Source of the DNA: Colwellia demingiae
GTDB lineage: Bacteria > Pseudomonadota > Gammaproteobacteria > Enterobacterales > Alteromonadaceae
Assembly (NCBI RefSeq): GCF_007954275.1
Contig: NZ_VOLT01000001.1
Location: 186,001-250,000, forward strand
Length of the DNA stretch: 64,000 bases
Direction of reading: 5' to 3'
Part shown: piece by piece, positions 32,864 through 41,925 of the stretch
Numbering within the stretch: the first letter of the stretch is position 1
Layout of the letters: every line of letters begins with the position of its first letter
Position numbers and translations under genes: made by a program
The notes under the pieces: model-generated
Told to the model about the DNA's origin: nothing
The model's database searches: none
Seen by the model: only the letters and a program-made list of their open reading frames with translations

Positions 32864-32934
32864 GTTATGAGTCAATATAAAAACACTCAAATAGAAATCT
32901 ATCAGCGAAACAACCCGACGAGTCGACATAATTA

Positions 32935-33996
32935 ATGGCATTTTGGATAGCAAGTTCACCACATAACCATAACCACACGAAAACACCTAACTTAATGCGT
33001 TTGGTGATATACGCGACGCTACCTGGCGTTTTGGCCCAATGGTACTTTTTTGGTTGGGGAAATTTAATTCACATTGGCTTAGCCATGACAACAGCAATTA
33101 TTTGTGAATTTACCGTATTGTCGCTACGTAAAAAGCCTATTTCTCATGAATTATTTGATGGTAGTGCATTCTTAACTGCTTTATTACTCGGTATATGTTT
33201 ACCGGCATTAGCCCCTTGGTGGATCACTGTTATTGGAACAATGTTTGCCATTGTCATAGTTAAACAACTGTACGGAGGACTAGGTCATAATCCATTTAAC
33301 CCTGCCATGGCTGGGTATGTTATGTTGTTAGTGTCTTTTCCTTTGCAAATGACACTCTGGCAACCACCACTAACATTGGTGGCTGTGGATCTAAACTTTA
33401 GCAATACATTAACAACAATTTTAACAGGCTTTACCGTTGAAGGTTATTCAGTAGAACAAGTACGCACAAGTATTGACGGTATCACGATGGCAACACCGCT
33501 TGATACGCTAAAAACTAACACAGGTTTAGGTTTAACCGTACTTGAAAGCATTAAAAGTCCCGTCTTTGGTGAAAACCTTGCTTTAGGTTGGGAGTGGGTC
33601 AATGCTGGATTTTTATTAGGTGGACTGTTTCTCATTTCAAGAAAAGCCATTGCTTGGCAGACCCCTGTAAGCTTTTTATTAAGCTTATTTATCTGCTCTT
33701 TTATCGGTTATAGCATCAGCCCAGACAGTAGCGCTTCAACTATGTTTCACTGGTTTTCAGGTGCGACTATGCTAGGTGCATTTTTTATTCTGACAGACCC
33801 TGTTACCGGTGCTACCAGTAATAAAGGTCGTATCGTTGTAGGTTTACTTGCCGGCTTATTGGTTTATTTAATCCGCACTTCAGGTGGTTACCCTGATGGT
33901 GTGGCTTTTGCTATTTTACTTTGCAATATGTCTGCTCCCTTGATTGATCAATACACTCGCCCTCGCACTTACGGTCACCAGAAGGGAGATAAGTAA
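32935..33996 (+). CDS. rsxD: Rsx/Rnf electron transport complex subunit D
   Basis: A 353-residue polytopic membrane protein beginning MAFWIASSPHNHN, close to the family start FRIASSPYTHN. The SGATMLGAFFILTDPVTGAT segment holds the threonine that binds FMN covalently. It follows rsxC after 71 bp and overlaps rsxG by one base. Confidence 0.96.
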   Translation: MAFWIASSPHNHNHTKTPNLMRLVIYATLPGVLAQWYFFGWGNLIHIGLAMTTAIICEFTVLSLRKKPISHELFDGSAFLTALLLGICLPALAPWWITVIGTMFAIVIVKQLYGGLGHNPFNPAMAGYVMLLVSFPLQMTLWQPPLTLVAVDLNFSNTLTTILTGFTVEGYSVEQVRTSIDGITMATPLDTLKTNTGLGLTVLESIKSPVFGENLALGWEWVNAGFLLGGLFLISRKAIAWQTPVSFLLSLFICSFIGYSISPDSSASTMFHWFSGATMLGAFFILTDPVTGATSNKGRIVVGLLAGLLVYLIRTSGGYPDGVAFAILLCNMSAPLIDQYTRPRTYGHQKGDK

Positions 33997-34820
33997 TGTC
34001 TGATAACACTGATTCGTCACAAGGAAAATCCAAGCCTGAAGGCTCTGAAAATAATGTACATAGTGAAAAAAATGATGCCATTGACGGTAATAATAGCGAT
34101 AAAGCTAACAAAGATAATACGCTAAAGTCACCACTGACTATTGCCATATCTAAAAACACCAAAATTCTTGCACTCTTTGCTATTGCCTGTACTTTGGCGG
34201 TTAGTTTAGTGAGTGAACTAACTAAAGATCGAATTAAAGTTCAGGAACAACAACAGCTATTAAGAACATTGCATAGCATTATTGAACCCAGTCGTTATGA
34301 CAACGACATCGCCAATGATTGTATTATGATGAGTGCGCCTGAACTGGGTTCAAATAAAGTTAAAACGGCCTATATTGCGAGAAAAGCGGGAGAAGTCGTT
34401 GCCGTTGCTATAACCAGTACTGCGCCACAAGGCTATAATGGTAATATTGATTTTATTATGGCTATTAACAATGACGGCTCTGTAAGTGGTGTTAGAGTAC
34501 TCAAGCACCAAGAAACCCCCGGTTTAGGTGACAAGATAGAAATTAGAAAAAGTGATTGGATAAAAAGCTTTACCGGAAAACGAATACTTTCAGAAAATGA
34601 TAGACGCTGGGCAGTTAGTAAAGATAGCGGCATGTTCGATCAATTTACTGGTGCGACCATTACGCCGCGCGCGGTAGTAAAAGGCGTTAAAAGCACGCTA
34701 AATTACTTTAATCAACACAAAGGCAGTTTAATACCTCGTCCAAATGCCTGTGGCGAAGCCTTATCAACATCAACAACTAAATCGATATCACCAATTAGCG
34801 AGGCTGCTAATGAGCAATGA
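33996..34820 (+). CDS. rsxG: Rsx/Rnf electron transport complex subunit G
   Basis: A 274-residue protein with one membrane helix ([19 protein letters not shown], about residues 52-70) and a periplasmic FMN-binding domain. The covalent flavin threonine lies in [14 protein letters not shown]. It is longer than E. coli RsxG (206) because of a ~45-residue hydrophilic Asn/Asp/Ser/Lys-rich cytoplasmic N-terminus. Its end overlaps the rsxE start by 11 bp. Confidence 0.95.
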   Translation: MSDNTDSSQGKSKPEGSENNVHSEKNDAIDGNNSDKANKDNTLKSPLTIAISKNTKILALFAIACTLAVSLVSELTKDRIKVQEQQQLLRTLHSIIEPSRYDNDIANDCIMMSAPELGSNKVKTAYIARKAGEVVAVAITSTAPQGYNGNIDFIMAINNDGSVSGVRVLKHQETPGLGDKIEIRKSDWIKSFTGKRILSENDRRWAVSKDSGMFDQFTGATITPRAVVKGVKSTLNYFNQHKGSLIPRPNACGEALSTSTTKSISPISEAANEQ

Positions 34821-35601
34821 AATAGCACCACCAAATAGTAATGAAGCTGATATTACTGACAACATTGATGAGCAAGAAGCTGCTGCAGTACTCAAAGCTG
34901 AACTGAAGGCAGAGTATAAAGAGTTAGCCATACAAGGTTTATGGAAGAACAACCCTGGCTTAGTACAACTGCTTGGTTTGTGTCCTTTACTCGCCGTAAC
35001 ATCAACCGTAACGAATGCCTTAGGCCTTGGCCTTGCAACGATGTTAGTACTCATCTGCTCTAACATTACCGTATCAGCAATCCGTCATTGGGTACCCAAA
35101 GAAATTCGTATACCTATTTTTGTTTTGATTATTGCTGCCTTTGTAACTTGCGTACAATTACTAATGAATGCCTTTACTTACGGTATTTATCAATCATTAG
35201 GGATTTTCCTGCCGTTAATCGTGACTAACTGCGCCATTATTGGTCGAGCTGAAGCCTATGCTTCTAAAAATCCCATCAAACAATCAGCCTTTGATGGGCT
35301 AATGATGGGCTCAGGCTTTGCCATTATCTTAATTTTACTCGGTGTAATAAGAGAGATCCTTGGGCAAGGAACACTTTTTGATGGTGCCAATTTATTACTT
35401 GGCGATTGGGCTAGTGTCCTTCGAATTGAAGTAATGCAACTCGATAGTCAATTTTTATTAGCTATTTTGCCGCCCGGTGCATTTATCGCTATGGGTATTT
35501 TAATTGCACTTAAAAATGCTATCGATAGCCATATAAAATCCAAAAAAGTAGTGGATACTGAACAAGTAATAGAAAGAGTCCGCGTAAATTTTGACTCTTA
35601 A
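34810..35601 (+). CDS. rsxE: Rsx/Rnf electron transport complex subunit E
   Basis: A 263-residue six-helix membrane protein, paralogous to RsxA. I chose the ATG at 34810 ([14 protein letters not shown]) because the longer frame would extend 77 bp into rsxG. Family segments: [21 protein letters not shown] and [21 protein letters not shown]. It has an extra ~35-residue acidic N-terminus before the first conserved segment. It closes rsxABCDGE and is followed by nth, as in many gammaproteobacteria. Confidence 0.94.
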   Translation: MSNEIAPPNSNEADITDNIDEQEAAAVLKAELKAEYKELAIQGLWKNNPGLVQLLGLCPLLAVTSTVTNALGLGLATMLVLICSNITVSAIRHWVPKEIRIPIFVLIIAAFVTCVQLLMNAFTYGIYQSLGIFLPLIVTNCAIIGRAEAYASKNPIKQSAFDGLMMGSGFAIILILLGVIREILGQGTLFDGANLLLGDWASVLRIEVMQLDSQFLLAILPPGAFIAMGILIALKNAIDSHIKSKKVVDTEQVIERVRVNFDS

Positions 35602-35698
35602 CCATAAGTATTCTTAAAGATAAAACCTAGGTGTGGCCAAGCAGATGACGCTTTATACGTAGAGCTTTACACATAACCTAGAATAAAAGAGTCGAGTC

Positions 35699-36361
35699 AT
35701 GAATAAAGAAAAACGCATAGAAATGTTAACCCGGCTTCGTGACGAGAATCCAGAGCCAACCACAGAACTAAACTTTTCTAGCCCGTTTGAATTGCTCATT
35801 GCCGTGCTACTCTCGGCTCAATCAACTGATGTAGGGGTGAATAAAGCGACTGCCAAACTTTACCCTGTTGCCAATACGCCTCAAGCAATTTTAGATCTTG
35901 GTCTCGATGGCTTAAAAAGCTATATAAAGACTATTGGTTTATTTAATACCAAGGCACAAAACACCATTAAAACGTGTCAAATGTTAGTCGATTTACATGG
36001 TGGTGAAGTTCCGGAAAATAGAGCCGCGCTAGAAGCACTTCCAGGCGTTGGACGTAAAACAGCTAATGTGGTTTTGAACACCGCTTTTGGCTGGCTAAAA
36101 GATAATGAAGGTAACTATTTTTTAGCGGTAGATACTCATATATATAGGCTTGCTAACCGAACTAAATATGCCCCAGGTAAAACAGTGGATCAGGTTGAAG
36201 CAAATATCATAAAATTAACACCGAAAAAAACAGAGTTTATGTTTAACTTACACCATTGGTTCATATTGCATGGACGTTACACCTGCACAGCAAAAAAACC
36301 GAAGTGTGGCTCTTGTATCATTGAAGATTTATGTGAGTTTAAAGATAAAGTCGGTGATTAA
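35699..36361 (+). CDS. nth: Endonuclease III
   Basis: A 220-residue DNA glycosylase/AP lyase for oxidised pyrimidines. The helix-hairpin-helix segment LPGVGRKTANVVLNTAFG includes the catalytic lysine, VDTHIYRLANR carries the catalytic aspartate, and CTAKKPKCGSCIIEDLC supplies the four cysteines of the 4Fe-4S cluster. It lies 97 bp after rsxE, the conserved neighbour order. Confidence 0.97.
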   Translation: MNKEKRIEMLTRLRDENPEPTTELNFSSPFELLIAVLLSAQSTDVGVNKATAKLYPVANTPQAILDLGLDGLKSYIKTIGLFNTKAQNTIKTCQMLVDLHGGEVPENRAALEALPGVGRKTANVVLNTAFGWLKDNEGNYFLAVDTHIYRLANRTKYAPGKTVDQVEANIIKLTPKKTEFMFNLHHWFILHGRYTCTAKKPKCGSCIIEDLCEFKDKVGD

Positions 36362-36404
36362 TTTTACCTATTGGTTGCGTTAAGACCTAACAACTAAAAC
36401 TCAA

Positions 36405-36439
36405 TAAAAAAGCGCCAACTCATGTGATAAGATTGGCGC
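36405..36439 (-). terminator. Terminator between nth and the secreted unknown
   Basis: GCGCCAA (36412-36418) / TTGGCGC (36433-36439) with a 14-base loop. On the minus strand it is followed by six T, so it mainly serves the 36489-36920 gene. Confidence 0.85.
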
Positions 36440-36488
36440 GGTAACTCTCTTTAGATAATTTTTATTCAGTCTATTTTATATAGACCAT

Positions 36489-36920
36489 TTAGATTACAGG
36501 TATCATTTCTCTCCCCACTTTTGAGCCCCATAAAACTCTAATATTTTCTCTATCTTCATCACTGTCTTCTTGAGCTTCCTTATTTTTAAAGACTGCATCA
36601 ACGACAGCTTCCCATTCTGCTTCTTTTCTATCAAAGGTTGCCCAGTTTGGGTATTCCGTTAATAGCATTAAATTCCAATCATCGGGGTTGTTACGATTGA
36701 AGCTGATTGCTTTGTATGATGTTATCCAGCCCTTCTTCTTGAATTCTTCATAAATCGGGTAATAACCACTGTTAAGGTTTTTTAAGTAATCTTCAAGTTT
36801 ACCGTCATTAACTTTTATATAGGATACTTCCCAGACAGTCCCCAGAGTATAAGGTTTGTCTTCGGCATAAACGTTAAAGCTAATCATCACAATAATAATT
36901 GTTAAAAATATACTTTTCAT
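36489..36920 (-). CDS. Secreted protein of unknown function
   Basis: A 143-residue protein with a clear signal peptide (MKSIFLTIIIVMISFNVYAED, cleavage after AYA-like VYA). The mature part (GTVWEVSYIKVNDGKLEDYL ... NLMLLTEYPNWATFD) looks like a ferredoxin-like dimeric alpha-beta barrel fold, but I recognise no named family. It is monocistronic with its own terminator. Confidence 0.75.
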   Translation of the reverse strand: MKSIFLTIIIVMISFNVYAEDKPYTLGTVWEVSYIKVNDGKLEDYLKNLNSGYYPIYEEFKKKGWITSYKAISFNRNNPDDWNLMLLTEYPNWATFDRKEAEWEAVVDAVFKNKEAQEDSDEDRENIRVLWGSKVGREMIPVI

Positions 36921-37272
36921 TTTTATTTCCTCAAATTAAATTTCAAAAAGAAAACAAGGAAAACATACAACCCAAGACTTAATTTCTTTCATAAGGGATT
37001 AATTATTGTACAAGAGTACTGATTACGCAAAAAAGTAATCGCTTATTTAATGTTAAAGACAGATAAACGTGAATAAGCTCACTAGGTTGACGTAAACAAT
37101 TCAAAAGCTTAAGGTCTGTTAAAAGCTCAATGTGGCGTTTGTATTACTGAAAATTTTTTTGTTTTACGCACAAACTATGCAAATTATATGCATAGATAAA
37201 CTTCAGCCTGATCGCAACGTGGTGCTACCTATTTTATTTCCCCTAACCATAAACAAAGAAAAAGAGAGCCTT
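36921..37272. other. Divergent intergenic region before the glyoxalase gene
   Basis: About 350 bp if the glyoxalase starts at 37273. It should hold promoters for both flanking genes. GATTAC/GTAATC repeats near 37020-37040 can pair over a short A-rich loop. I see no gene in it. Confidence 0.4.
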
Positions 37273-37692
37273 ATGAAGTTTTTACATACTATGGTACGTG
37301 TACGTGATCTAGACCAATCACTTGATTTTTATATAAATAAACTTGGCCTAATTGAAACAAAACGTATTGAAGTACCTGCAGGTAAATTTACATTGGTTTA
37401 TTTAGCTACCGAGATTGGCGGACCTGAAGTTGAGCTGACTTACAACTGGGGTTCTACTGAAGATTATACTGCGGGGCGTAGCTTCGGTCATTTAGCGTTC
37501 GAGGTTGATAACATTTATCAAACGTGTCAAAAATTACAAGACGGCGGCATAACAATTAACAGACCGCCTCGTTGTGGTCATATGGCTTTTGTTAACTCAC
37601 CAGATGGTATCTCGATAGAGTTATTACAAAAAGATGGTTCCTTAGAGCCACAAGAGCCGTGGTTAAGTATGGAAAATAGCGGTAGTTGGTAA
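37273..37692 (+). CDS. gloA: Lactoylglutathione lyase (glyoxalase I)
   Basis: A 139-residue VOC-fold metalloenzyme that converts the methylglyoxal-glutathione adduct to lactoylglutathione. I chose the ATG at 37273 ([20 protein letters not shown]), preceded by GAGAG, over a frame opening at 37132, because the family begins at this point with the first metal ligand His (LHTMVRV). The other ligand segments [17 protein letters not shown] and GISIELLQK are present. Confidence 0.9.
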   Translation: MKFLHTMVRVRDLDQSLDFYINKLGLIETKRIEVPAGKFTLVYLATEIGGPEVELTYNWGSTEDYTAGRSFGHLAFEVDNIYQTCQKLQDGGITINRPPRCGHMAFVNSPDGISIELLQKDGSLEPQEPWLSMENSGSW

Positions 37693-37737
37693 AATTAGCT
37701 CACAATAAATCGCTAATGAATAACTCATAGAAAAGAA

Positions 37738-37774
37738 AGCCCTGTACCGATAAATATCAGTACAGGGCTTTTTC
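37738..37774 (+). terminator. Terminator between gloA and the aminotransferase gene
   Basis: AGCCCTGTAC (37738-37747) / GTACAGGGCT (37760-37769) with a T run. It lies between convergent genes and may act in both directions. Confidence 0.9.
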
Positions 37775-37812
37775 TATTTAGCTATTACAACTCAGCTGTT
37801 TTACTTTTGCAG

Positions 37813-38934
37813 TTATTGCTTTAACGCTTCTTTTAACGCTGCTAAGCATAATGTAACATTTTCATTTCGTGCAGCATAACCCATTAGGCCTATACGCCAT
37901 GCTTTACCTGCAAAAGCACCTAAACCTGCGCCAATCTCTAAGTTATATTCATTAAGTAAAAATTGTCTTACTTTAGCGTCATCGATACCTTCTGGGATAT
38001 ATACGGCATTTAGCTGTGGTAATCGCTCATCTGCTGGCACTATAAAGTCTAGACCTAACTCAGCTAACCCTGTACTTAATTTATCATGCATGGTTTTATG
38101 TCGAGCCCAGCTGTTTTCTAGACCTTCATTTTTTAGCATAACTAACGATTCATGTAATGCATATAAAGAATTAACAGGAGCAGTATGATGGTAACTACGT
38201 TTACCTTCTCCCGACCAATACCCCATAACAAGCGATTGATCAAGAAACCAACTTTGTACCGGAATACCACGATTTTGAATCACCTCAGCAGCTTTATCAC
38301 TAAAACTTACGGGTGATAAACCAGGTACACAAGATAAACATTTTTGACTGCCTGAATACACTGCATCAATTTGCCACTCATCAACACGCAGCTCAACACC
38401 ACCTAAGGACGTTACGGCATCAACAATAGTTAAACAATCATGATTTTTGGCGATAGCACACAATGTTTTGGCATCGGATAATGCCCCTGTAGATGTTTCA
38501 GCATGAACAAACGCAACAAAATTTGCTTGTGGGTTTTCTTTAAGTGATGCTTCTAATGCTTGCGGGTCAACTGCTCTGCCCCATTCACCTTCAACAACAA
38601 CTAACTTAGCACCAATACGATTAACATTTTCAATCATACGCATACCAAATACACCATTAACACAAACAACAACAGTATCATCAGGGGTAATTAAATTAAC
38701 AAAACAAGCTTCCATACCTGCAGAGCCAGGAGCCGATACAGCCATAGTAAACTTGTTTGTAGTTTGAAAGGCATATTGAAGTAACTCTTTTACTTCATCC
38801 ATCATGGCAACAAAACAAGGGTCAAGATGCCCAATGGTAGGTCTTGCTAAGGCAGATAAAACACGCGGGCTAACATCTGACGGACCCGGTCCCATCAAAG
38901 TGCGCTGTGGCGGAAAAAAAGATTGAATTGTCAT
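37813..38934 (-). CDS. Class V PLP-dependent aminotransferase (alanine/serine-glyoxylate type)
   Basis: A 373-residue aminotransferase. MGPGPSDVSPRVLSAL at the start, the PLP lysine in YSGSQKCLSCVPG and the C-terminal GLGAFAGKAWRIGLMGYAA are hallmarks of the alanine-glyoxylate / serine-glyoxylate aminotransferase group. The preferred amino donor cannot be read from sequence. It is monocistronic and cytosolic. Confidence 0.88.
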   Translation of the reverse strand: MTIQSFFPPQRTLMGPGPSDVSPRVLSALARPTIGHLDPCFVAMMDEVKELLQYAFQTTNKFTMAVSAPGSAGMEACFVNLITPDDTVVVCVNGVFGMRMIENVNRIGAKLVVVEGEWGRAVDPQALEASLKENPQANFVAFVHAETSTGALSDAKTLCAIAKNHDCLTIVDAVTSLGGVELRVDEWQIDAVYSGSQKCLSCVPGLSPVSFSDKAAEVIQNRGIPVQSWFLDQSLVMGYWSGEGKRSYHHTAPVNSLYALHESLVMLKNEGLENSWARHKTMHDKLSTGLAELGLDFIVPADERLPQLNAVYIPEGIDDAKVRQFLLNEYNLEIGAGLGAFAGKAWRIGLMGYAARNENVTLCLAALKEALKQ

Positions 38935-39167
38935 GTGAGCCTCTTAAAGAATAAAGATAAATGAGTAGATTTATTTCTGTGACTTTATCATGCTTTAAAT
39001 CTCACCATAAGTAGAATTAATTAACATTATCCTAGTTATTCATTTGATAAATACTGCCTATTTTACAATCATCGTAAACCCAAACGGATTACTTTATCTT
39101 GGCAAGCTTTTGCAAGTTAGCCCCATACTGTTATGATACCGCCATTATTTATCACCTCAAAGCACAC

Positions 39168-39701
39168 ATGGCCCTTAAAGCAACTATATACAAAGCCAAT
39201 ATCGAACTCGCCGATATGGATCGTAATTATTACGACAGCTTGCAACTTACCCTTGCTCAACACCCTTCAGAAACACCACAACGATTAATGGTGCGTCTAA
39301 TTGCTTATGTCCTCAATGCCCACGAAGATTTGCAATTTGGTAAAGGCGTTAGTGATGAAACCGAGGCAGCCCTTTGGCAAATAAATTACAGCGGTGAAAT
39401 CAACCTATGGATTGAACTTGGTCAGCTAGATGAAAAGCGTCTTAAAAAAGCTTGTAACCAAGCAAAAGCGGTAAAACTGTATTGTTATGGCAGTAGCGTA
39501 AATACCTGGTGGTCTCAAGCTGAGCAAAACCTGAATAAATTTGAGCGTTTAACCATAGAGCAGTTCGAGACAAGTACTTGCGAAGCATTAGTAAAACTTC
39601 TCAGCCGTAATATGGAATTTCAATGCAGCATCCAAGATGGTCAATTGTGGTTAACTTCAGGTGAAGAAACCCTATTGATTGAAACAAAAAAACTCAAGTA
39701 A
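39168..39701 (+). CDS. yaeQ: YaeQ family protein
   Basis: A 177-residue protein. The start at 39168 gives MALKATIYKANIELADMDRN, the standard YaeQ N-terminus; the longer upstream frame is rejected. TPQRLMVRLIAYVLNAHEDLQF and GVSDETEAALWQ are diagnostic. YaeQ has a PD-(D/E)xK nuclease-like fold in structural work, but its biological role is not settled. Confidence 0.9.
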   Translation: MALKATIYKANIELADMDRNYYDSLQLTLAQHPSETPQRLMVRLIAYVLNAHEDLQFGKGVSDETEAALWQINYSGEINLWIELGQLDEKRLKKACNQAKAVKLYCYGSSVNTWWSQAEQNLNKFERLTIEQFETSTCEALVKLLSRNMEFQCSIQDGQLWLTSGEETLLIETKKLK

Positions 39702-39714
39702 GAGACTACCCTTT

Positions 39715-41232
39715 ATGACATTAAAAACAACTAAAAATATGACTGACAAACGTTTAAAGCCAGTAGCCTTAGCTGCTTCTCTAACACTGCTGTCACTAGC
39801 CAGTTTATCATTAACCGGTTGTAGCAATATGCATTTAGGGTTTGATGAAAAGGCGAAGGAAAACGTCCCTGTTACTGTAGATGACACTATTACTTTAGAG
39901 CAAATTACCCAAGATGTTAGTTACTTAGCTAGTGACGATCTTCAAGGGAGAAATAACTTTACGCCTAATATCCGCCAAGCCGCCGACTTTATTGCTAAAC
40001 GGTTTAACGAAGTAGGTCTTACGCCAGCACCAAGCGATCTAAATTTCAAACAACAATATTTGGTGCAGAGAATCACGCCAAATACGCTTACGGTTGAAAT
40101 TAATGGTCAAGCCTTTGATAGCGAATCATTATCGATGGCTACAACAGCGACAGATTTTGAATGGAATAGTACTGTTGAAAAAAATGATTCGTCTGTCACT
40201 ACTCAAACATTAAGCAATCAAGCAATAAAAAATCTCCCCGTAAATATTGTCATGGTTGGTGAAGACGACAACATGCGAAAATCGCTGAGTGAGTTAAATA
40301 ATCAAGGCGGTCAGCATTTAGTATTACTTCATCCAAAACATGAAGAGAGCTTTAAACGCTATCAAAGTTACTTTGCTCGTGGTTTAACTAAGCTCGTTAA
40401 TGAAAGCGCCACTGAGCAAGGTGGTGTTATCGTTATTGCGTTAACTGATATTAGTAAAGTGATACAATTTAACGTCAAAGGCAATGCCAAGGTTACCAGT
40501 ACTTCTTTAAGTAATGTAGTCGGTATTTTACCAGGTAAAAGCAAAGCTAACGAAATTGTACTTTACTCAGCTCATTATGATCACTTAGGTATTAAACCTA
40601 GCATTGATGAAGCACCTAATAGTAATGCACAACAAAGTAGTGATATTTTTAATGGTGCCGATGATGATGCTTCTGGCGTGTCTGCCATTATCAATTTAGC
40701 AAACCACTTTGCTAAAATGGACAATAACGAAAGAACGTTAATGTTTGCCGCGTTTAGCGCCGAAGAGATCGGTGGTTTTGGCTCAAAACACTTTTCTACT
40801 CACGTAGAACCAACAACAATAGCTGCCATGATTAACATTGAAATGGTCGGTAAACCTGCTGTATTTGGTGATGGCACTGTTTGGATGACAGGTATGGATC
40901 GCTCAAACCTAGGTGAACAGCTAAACCAAGCGTTAGCGCCACAAAACCTGAAAGTTTATGCTGATCCTTACCCTAAGCAAAACTTATTCTATCGTTCAGA
41001 TAATGCAACATTAGCTAGGTTAGGAGTCCCTGCTCATAGCTTTAGTAGCACGCAGCTTGATAAAGACCAACATTATCATCAAGTCACAGATGATATTAAT
41101 AGCTTGAACTTACCCTCAATGTTACAAGTGATTAAAATGCTGGCAATAGCAACAACGCCATTGGTTGATGGTTCTATTACGCCATCACGTATTGACCCGA
41201 ACAAAGTAAAACGCAGCGGACTTATTTATTAG
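39715..41232 (+). CDS. M28 family zinc peptidase, lipoprotein
   Basis: About 505 residues. The N-terminus carries a lipoprotein signal (LSLASLSLTGCSN), placing it in the cell envelope. The peptidase domain has the M28 metal-site segments YSAHYDHLGIK, NGADDDASGVSAI, AAFSAEEIGGFGS and a final His near DQHYHQVTDD. The usual Asp in NxDM is Glu here (NIEMVG), as in some M28 groups. A PA-like insert occupies about residues 130-230. The start is uncertain: ATG 39715 avoids overlap with yaeQ; 39739 is possible. Confidence 0.88.
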   Translation: MTLKTTKNMTDKRLKPVALAASLTLLSLASLSLTGCSNMHLGFDEKAKENVPVTVDDTITLEQITQDVSYLASDDLQGRNNFTPNIRQAADFIAKRFNEVGLTPAPSDLNFKQQYLVQRITPNTLTVEINGQAFDSESLSMATTATDFEWNSTVEKNDSSVTTQTLSNQAIKNLPVNIVMVGEDDNMRKSLSELNNQGGQHLVLLHPKHEESFKRYQSYFARGLTKLVNESATEQGGVIVIALTDISKVIQFNVKGNAKVTSTSLSNVVGILPGKSKANEIVLYSAHYDHLGIKPSIDEAPNSNAQQSSDIFNGADDDASGVSAIINLANHFAKMDNNERTLMFAAFSAEEIGGFGSKHFSTHVEPTTIAAMINIEMVGKPAVFGDGTVWMTGMDRSNLGEQLNQALAPQNLKVYADPYPKQNLFYRSDNATLARLGVPAHSFSSTQLDKDQHYHQVTDDINSLNLPSMLQVIKMLAIATTPLVDGSITPSRIDPNKVKRSGLIY

Positions 41233-41286
41233 ATAAAGTACTGACTAAATTCGATGATAATGATTGTCGCCCTAGGTTATATCTAG

Positions 41287-41754
41287 TTAAGCGGCAATTA
41301 CTTCTAATGGGCAACGTAATTGAAATTCTAACCGGGTTTTCTTCTCAACTTGAAAACCATGACGCAAGTACAAACCCCGATCCGGATTTTTCAATAAAAC
41401 ATTTAGGGTGATCGGTAAGCACAATTGTAACGCACGTTTTTTCACCACCGTAAGTACCTTACTTCCAATGCCCTTGCCCTGATACTTAGGCATAATTTGT
41501 ATCTGTCTAATATGCAAACTTTTACCCGTATTATTAAGTGATAACACGCCCATTTTAACCAGCCCGATAGGTTTACGGTCTGCTAAAATAATATGGCTTT
41601 CATAAAAGTGTTCTTTTATTCGAACCAAATGTTGCTCGTCTGTCATACGAATACCCGCCGCTAGCAAATGTTGGGTCATCGTTTTTCTACGTAACTCCAA
41701 CAAAAAATCTATATCTTCATGCTTAACTTTTCTAAAGCCAACGGTAAATTTCAT
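41287..41754 (-). CDS. GNAT family N-acetyltransferase
   Basis: A 155-residue acetyltransferase with the acetyl-CoA binding signature IQIMPKYQGKGIGSKVLTVV and the C-terminal GLYLRHGFQVEKK. The substrate is unknown. It is convergent with the M28 gene and divergent from the DUF885 gene. Confidence 0.85.
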   Translation of the reverse strand: MKFTVGFRKVKHEDIDFLLELRRKTMTQHLLAAGIRMTDEQHLVRIKEHFYESHIILADRKPIGLVKMGVLSLNNTGKSLHIRQIQIMPKYQGKGIGSKVLTVVKKRALQLCLPITLNVLLKNPDRGLYLRHGFQVEKKTRLEFQLRCPLEVIAA

Positions 41755-41925
41755 TTACGGGGTTTCCATGTACATAATGTTACCGCTAAGTTTACTTCTT
41801 TTGTACGGTGGGCAACACCTGTTGGTCGTAATTTTATAGCATTCTGTCGAGCTTTCATTGAATTAGCAACATGCATTAAGGCACACTGAAGAAAATGCAT
41901 AACATATAAGTGAAATGAGAATAGA

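Noticed and set aside
32868-32936. 22-codon frame between rsxC and rsxD
   Set aside because: Short, hydrophilic and without support; it is more likely just the intergenic spacer.
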